Shown here one piece after another: positions 62,557 through 64,000 of a stretch of 64,000 nt of DNA. The stretch comes from CAYPHA01 sp964410215 (lineage in GTDB: Bacteria; Calditrichota; Calditrichia; Calditrichales; CAYPHA01). The notes under the pieces are model-generated. The model was not told the DNA's origin, did not search any database, and worked only from the letters and a program-made list of their open reading frames with translations. The stretch covers positions 62,001 to 126,000 of the forward strand of contig CAYPHA010000004.1 of assembly GCA_964410215.1 (NCBI GenBank). The letters run 5' to 3'. The translations under genes were made by a program, and so were the position numbers. Every line of letters starts with the position of its first letter. Position 1 is the first letter of the stretch.

Positions 62557-64000
62557 ATGAGCATCACGTATTCGGTCAGCCCGGCAGGAGAAAAATTCGA
62601 ACTTCCTAACCCGGAAGACTATCCAAAAGAATTTGAAATGCTGAAGAAACGCACGGATCAGGAACGTGCAAAAGGACGAGAGATTGTTGTTGTAATGGGT
62701 GTGGGCTTTGTCGGCGCCGTTATGGCGGCGATCGTCGCAGACACGACTGACCAGGAAGGCAAGCCGTCGAAATTTGTTATCGGCATGCAACGTCCCAGTG
62801 TACGCAGTTATTGGAAGATTCCCTTGTTAAACCGGGGCGTCTCACCTGTAAAAGCGGAAGATCCGGAAGTGGATCCCATGATACGTCGTTGCGTCCTGGA
62901 AAAGAAAACGCTTATGGCCACGTACACCTACGATGTGCTTTCATTGGCGGATGTCGTTGTGGTCGATGTGCAATGCGATTACCTCAAGGAGGCACTGGGT
63001 GATGTCCGTACGGGAAGAACCGATATGGAAGCCCTGGAACAATCCCTGGGTGTAATTGGTGATCATATTCCGCCCTCGGCACTCGTGCTGATTGAAACGA
63101 CGGTGGCGCCCGGAACAACGGAACAGGTCGCTTATCCGCTTATCAAGAAGGCCTTTCGTAAACGCGGTATTGAAAGTGATCCGTTGCTTGCGCACAGTTA
63201 TGAACGCGTTATGCCCGGACGTGATTATGTTGCCAGCATCCGGGATTTCTGGCGTGTCTGCAGCGGCATTAATGCGGAAGCAAGGCAACGTGTTGAAAAA
63301 TTCCTGAACGAAGTCCTCAATACGGATGAATTCCCCCTGACCGTGATGGACCGGCCGATTGAATCGGAAACGGCGAAGATTGTCGAAAACAGTTACCGGG
63401 CAACCATCCTGGCCTTCCTCGATGAGTGGAGCCTCTATGCTGAACGGAACGGTGTGGACCTGATCAAAGTGATTCAGGCTATAAAAGTACGTCCCACACA
63501 CAGCAATATGATTTTCCCGGGACCCGGCATTGGCGGCTATTGCCTGCCAAAGGATGGCGGACTGGGTGTCTGGGCCTATAAACACATTCTCGGTTGGGAA
63601 GATGATATTTTTCGTATTACTCCGATGGCCATCGATATAAACGATACCCGCGGGCTGCATGTCGGGCAACTGGTACGGGATGCTCTGCGCAATATGGGTC
63701 AGCCTATCGCCGCAGCGGAAATTCTTGTACTCGGAGCGGCTTACAGGGAAGATGTCGGTGATACACGTTATTCGGGATCCGAAATCGTTATCCGGAAACT
63801 GACCGAAATGGGTGCCGAGATACGTGTACACGATCCCTATGTGGAACACTGGTGGGAATTTGAACAGCAGGATACGTTTCCCAGCCCGGGTTACAGCAAG
63901 GCGCAATTCTTCAGGAATCAGGAAAAGTTGAAAGAACTCCGCATTGAACAGGATCTCAATACGGTTTTACAGGGTGTGGAGGCAGTGATCTTTGCCGTTC
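62557..64000 (+). CDS. UDP-glucose/GDP-mannose dehydrogenase family protein, 3' partial
   Basis: AGGAGG lies five bases before the ATG, and the frame stays open to the window end (481 codons). After an unusual N-terminal extension of about 45 residues comes the Rossmann motif VMGVGFVGAVMAA. The central helix IESETAKIVENSYRA follows, then the catalytic Cys in GPGIGGYCLPKDGG and the C-terminal domain LGAAYREDVGDTRYSGSE. These enzymes oxidise a nucleotide sugar to its uronic acid for polysaccharide synthesis. The substrate cannot be read. A 321-codon antisense frame at 62941-63906 is a shadow. Confidence 0.9.
   Translation, partial: MSITYSVSPAGEKFELPNPEDYPKEFEMLKKRTDQERAKGREIVVVMGVGFVGAVMAAIVADTTDQEGKPSKFVIGMQRPSVRSYWKIPLLNRGVSPVKAEDPEVDPMIRRCVLEKKTLMATYTYDVLSLADVVVVDVQCDYLKEALGDVRTGRTDMEALEQSLGVIGDHIPPSALVLIETTVAPGTTEQVAYPLIKKAFRKRGIESDPLLAHSYERVMPGRDYVASIRDFWRVCSGINAEARQRVEKFLNEVLNTDEFPLTVMDRPIESETAKIVENSYRATILAFLDEWSLYAERNGVDLIKVIQAIKVRPTHSNMIFPGPGIGGYCLPKDGGLGVWAYKHILGWEDDIFRITPMAIDINDTRGLHVGQLVRDALRNMGQPIAAAEILVLGAAYREDVGDTRYSGSEIVIRKLTEMGAEIRVHDPYVEHWWEFEQQDTFPSPGYSKAQFFRNQEKLKELRIEQDLNTVLQGVEAVIFAV

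Noticed and set aside
62941..63906. Minus-strand open frame of 321 codons near the window end
   Set aside because: It lies entirely opposite the nucleotide-sugar dehydrogenase, whose motifs are intact on the plus strand.

Overview
The window reads as a bacterial metagenome-assembled scaffold; it contains one run of 10 Ns. The organism looks Gram-negative: there is a patatin-Omp85 outer-membrane protein, and there are lipoproteins and many signal peptides. The DUF4159/DUF4175 pair, the ECF sigma/zf-HC2 anti-sigma/CHAT cluster and the tandem-Ig lipoprotein are common in the FCB superphylum (Bacteroidota, Calditrichota, Marinimicrobia, KSB1 and relatives). I cannot name a phylum from this sequence. 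Several intergenic regions carry ordinary sigma70-like boxes (TTGnnn, 17 bases, TATnnT), and purine-rich Shine-Dalgarno sequences are frequent. This argues against a typical Bacteroidota promoter system.

Layout. 1-3715: a partner-switching phosphatase (5' cut by the window edge), its STAS-domain neighbour and a DUF456 membrane protein. 3782-10534: DUF4159, DUF4175 and a patatin-Omp85 protein. 10514-17492: mutY, a PIN-PhoH ATPase, a U32 peptidase-family protein, a squalene/phytoene synthase, a double CDGSH protein and an RsmB/RsmF-type m5C methyltransferase. 17599-21117: a three-gene unit of K+ channel, cyclic-nucleotide-binding-domain protein and repeat protein. 21264-29265: a tightly packed valS, DUF4139, PEGA, rarA and small-protein operon ending at a strong bidirectional terminator. 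29356-31455: a lipoprotein with seven Ig-like repeats. 31577-36571: an AT-rich, leftward operon of ECF sigma factor, anti-sigma factor, a CHAT protease half and a TPR protein carrying the other CHAT half. 36733-40209: a GC-richer, leftward operon of archaeal-type HMG-CoA synthase, thiolase, DUF35 protein and exonuclease III; the Ns lie inside the last gene. 40419-43740: an SDR protein, a winged-helix protein, NfeD and an SPFH protein. 43839-46469: TRAP TatT and DctP components and a Nif3-like protein. 46466-50233: Nudix, TPR, prs, suhB-like and cysQ-like genes. 50503-58883: a frameshifted tripeptidyl-peptidase II-like subtilase, a YpdA-like reductase, mannose-type PTS EIIC and EIID, HPr, EI and a phosphoglucose/phosphomannose isomerase. 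58977-64000: metK, a thioredoxin-like protein, an ABC-F ATPase and a nucleotide-sugar dehydrogenase that runs off the end.

The strongest lead is the CHAT operon at 31577-36571. The caspase-like CHAT domain is divided between two genes in reversed order. The catalytic His/Cys half has its own signal peptide and C-terminal membrane helix and is coupled to the anti-sigma gene. The non-catalytic half sits at the end of a TPR protein encoded downstream. A second lead is the first gene pair, where a SpoIIE-type phosphatase and a STAS protein share a transposase-like helix-turn-helix module.

No stretch of more than about 300 bases lacks a gene. The longest gene-free interval is 50234-50502, which holds a promoter and a palindrome. 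I saw no tRNA, rRNA, CRISPR array, insertion sequence or replication origin.
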